DNA from: Bacillota bacterium
GTDB taxonomy: Bacteria > Bacillota > Sulfobacillia > Sulfobacillales > Sulfobacillaceae
Assembly: GCA_021820675.1 (NCBI GenBank)
Contig: JAKADI010000123.1
Location: 1-6,035 of the forward strand
DNA: 6,035 bases
Direction of reading: 5' to 3'
A program made the position numbers and the translations under genes. Position 1 is the stretch's first letter. Each line of letters opens with the position of its first letter. Shown piece by piece: positions 4,602 through 6,035 of the stretch. Under the pieces are notes generated by a model. The model made no database searches. It was not told the DNA's origin and worked only from the letters and a program-made list of their open reading frames with translations.

Positions 4602-6035
4602 CTATTCGGTCCACGCATTCATGAAGTCGACAACGTTCATTTCGTCGAAGTGGGTATCGTGTACGAGGCCAACCAAGCGTTCGACTTTGGCGGCGACGTA
4701 CCAGGATGAGAGGTTAGATTGGAACTTCTGAATTAGAGGTTCTTGTGCTTCCTCTCGGCGGGTTCGGTGCCCTAGGGGATATTCCACAGTCACTTTTGGC
4801 GTCATGGTACCGTCGCGGAAATGAACCTGAATGGCGTTAGCAATAGAACGTTTGTCGGGGTCGAGGTAGTCTCGGGAGAATTGTTGATTTTCCGTGACCA
4901 CCATTTTTTCACGCAAGAGATCGATGCGCGGATCCCGAGCTGTGTTATCCAAATAGTCTTCCGCGGTTAACGAGCCCTTCAATAAGCCGACTGCGGCCAT
5001 GTATTGGATGCAGTGGTCCCTATCGGCCGGATTCTGCAAGGGCCCAGTTTTGTTAATGATGCGCATGGCCGATTCCTGGGTTTCAATCGTAATCTCGGTA
5101 ATATCATTGAGGCGCTGCGAGACGGCAGGATGAAGTTGAATCGCCGCTTCGACCGCGGTCTGGCCATGAAATTCAGCAGGATACGAGATCTTAAATAGAA
5201 CACGTTCAATAACATAGGAACTCAAAGCTTGGACCAATTGAATAGGATGGCCGTGCATGACGACATCATTGAATCCCCATTGGGGAGTCGACAACGCCGT
5301 GTCATAACCCATTTCGTCCGTTAATGCGACAAAGCTAAGGCGTACTGCACGGCTGGTGGCATCACCTGCTGCCCAAGATTTACGGGATCCCGTGTTGGGG
5401 AAATGCCTGTAGCTTCTCAGGCTGCCGTTGTCAATCCAGGCATTCGACAGGGCGTTGATGATTTGTCTACGAGTGGCGCCCAGTATAGAGGCGCTTAAAG
5501 CCGTCGACGCGACCTTTACAAAGAGGACGTGATCGAGTCCAACCCGGTTTAGACTATTGCCTAAGGCTAACACCCCTTGGATTTCGTGGGCTTTAATAAT
5601 CGCAGTCAAGACCTCATGCATAGTAACAGGGGAGCGGCCGGATTGCATATTTTTCCGGCTCTTCCAGGTCGCGGTGGCAAGGATGGATCCAATATTATCG
5701 GACGGATGTCCCCATTCTTGAGCTAGCCAGGTGTCGTTGTAATCTAGCCAGCGGTTCATGCAACCTATGCTAAAGGCGGCTTGAATCGGATCGAGACGGA
5801 GGAACGTTCCGGGAACAGGGCAACCGTCGGTGAAGGTAGGAGTATCGGGAACCCATGGACCCAACAATTTTCGGCACTCGGGATAATTCAACGCAAGAAT
5901 ACCTGATCCCATGGCATCAAACAGTACCCACTTTGCCATGCGATACGCTTCTTGACTATCTATTGGGGTTGTTATGACATAGTCAGCAATTTGGGTCAAA
6001 ACCTCATCGGGAATAGGCGAACGGGCGTAGATCGG
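4602..6035 (-). CDS. prpD: 2-methylcitrate dehydratase, N-terminus beyond the window
   Basis: This cytoplasmic, iron-sulfur-independent enzyme of the MmgE/PrpD family dehydrates 2-methylcitrate to 2-methylaconitate in propionyl-CoA breakdown. The frame is open to the right edge, giving 477 visible residues. A TTG at 5999 could be called as a start, but the upstream codons read [13 protein letters not shown] and fit the family's N-terminal run into QIADYV, so the true start probably lies a few codons outside. Numbering from the codon at 5999, clear family blocks are [10 protein letters not shown] (39-48), RWLDYNDTW (83-91), EWGHPSDN (95-102), KAHEIQG (136-142), NRVGLDHV (151-158), [20 protein letters not shown] (197-216), the aspartate/arginine-rich [12 protein letters not shown] and [10 protein letters not shown]. 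Similarity to E. coli PrpD (483 residues) extends over the full length. It ends with TAG at 4602-4604, 16 bases before prpB, in an operon like Bacillus mmgE-mmgF. Its promoter is outside the window. Confidence 0.96.
   Translation of the reverse strand, partial: PIYARSPIPDEVLTQIADYVITTPIDSQEAYRMAKWVLFDAMGSGILALNYPECRKLLGPWVPDTPTFTDGCPVPGTFLRLDPIQAAFSIGCMNRWLDYNDTWLAQEWGHPSDNIGSILATATWKSRKNMQSGRSPVTMHEVLTAIIKAHEIQGVLALGNSLNRVGLDHVLFVKVASTALSASILGATRRQIINALSNAWIDNGSLRSYRHFPNTGSRKSWAAGDATSRAVRLSFVALTDEMGYDTALSTPQWGFNDVVMHGHPIQLVQALSSYVIERVLFKISYPAEFHGQTAVEAAIQLHPAVSQRLNDITEITIETQESAMRIINKTGPLQNPADRDHCIQYMAAVGLLKGSLTAEDYLDNTARDPRIDLLREKMVVTENQQFSRDYLDPDKRSIANAIQVHFRDGTMTPKVTVEYPLGHRTRREEAQEPLIQKFQSNLSSWYVAAKVERLVGLVHDTHFDEMNVVDFMNAWTE

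Noticed and set aside
3893..4618. prpB starting at ATG 4618
   Set aside because: It would overlap the end of prpD and add 11 residues that fit nothing, whereas ATG 4585 has a well-placed AAGGGG.
4602..5999. prpD starting at TTG 5999
   Set aside because: The frame stays open to the window edge and the upstream residues fit the PrpD N-terminus, so the start lies outside.

Overview
The window reads as a bacterial chromosome segment of medium GC. Coding density is high except for one long leader at the left. The proteins look Firmicutes-like: a transhydrogenase split into three genes, TTG starts, strong Shine-Dalgarno sites, and a prpD-prpB order like the Bacillus mmgE-mmgF pair. A Sulfobacillus-type organism is a guess from overall feel, not something the sequence proves.

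Layout. Bases 2-157 are probably the 3' end of a plus-strand gene that enters from the left and finishes in a six-fold Thr-Ser-His repeat. Bases 158-734 hold no convincing gene; they contain several small dyads and a probable promoter at 635-663. Three tightly spaced plus-strand genes follow: pntAA (735-1898), pntAB (1906-2208) and pntB (2215-3609). Together they encode a complete proton-translocating NAD(P) transhydrogenase: NAD(H) domain I, the membrane domain II and NADP(H) domain III. A 17-bp perfect hairpin at 3631-3671 ends this operon and also faces the convergent operon on the minus strand. That operon contains prpD (2-methylcitrate dehydratase, running off the right edge) followed by prpB (2-methylisocitrate lyase), two steps of the methylcitrate cycle for propionyl-CoA removal.

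The main surprise is prpB. Its reading frame is cut by one in-frame amber codon (TAG, 3893-3895) after about 230 residues. The same frame then continues with the conserved C-terminal 78 residues of the family. This is a nonsense interruption, not a frameshift, and nothing else in the gene looks decayed. A Shine-Dalgarno-like GGGGGT and an ATG lie just after the TAG, so a restart giving a two-piece enzyme is possible but unproven. A recent null mutation or a base-call error is the simpler explanation.

The transhydrogenase trades the proton gradient for NADPH, while prpD and prpB handle propionyl-CoA. The two operons are convergent and share only the terminator, so nothing here shows that they are co-regulated. 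I found no mobile element, CRISPR array, RNA gene or clearly new system.
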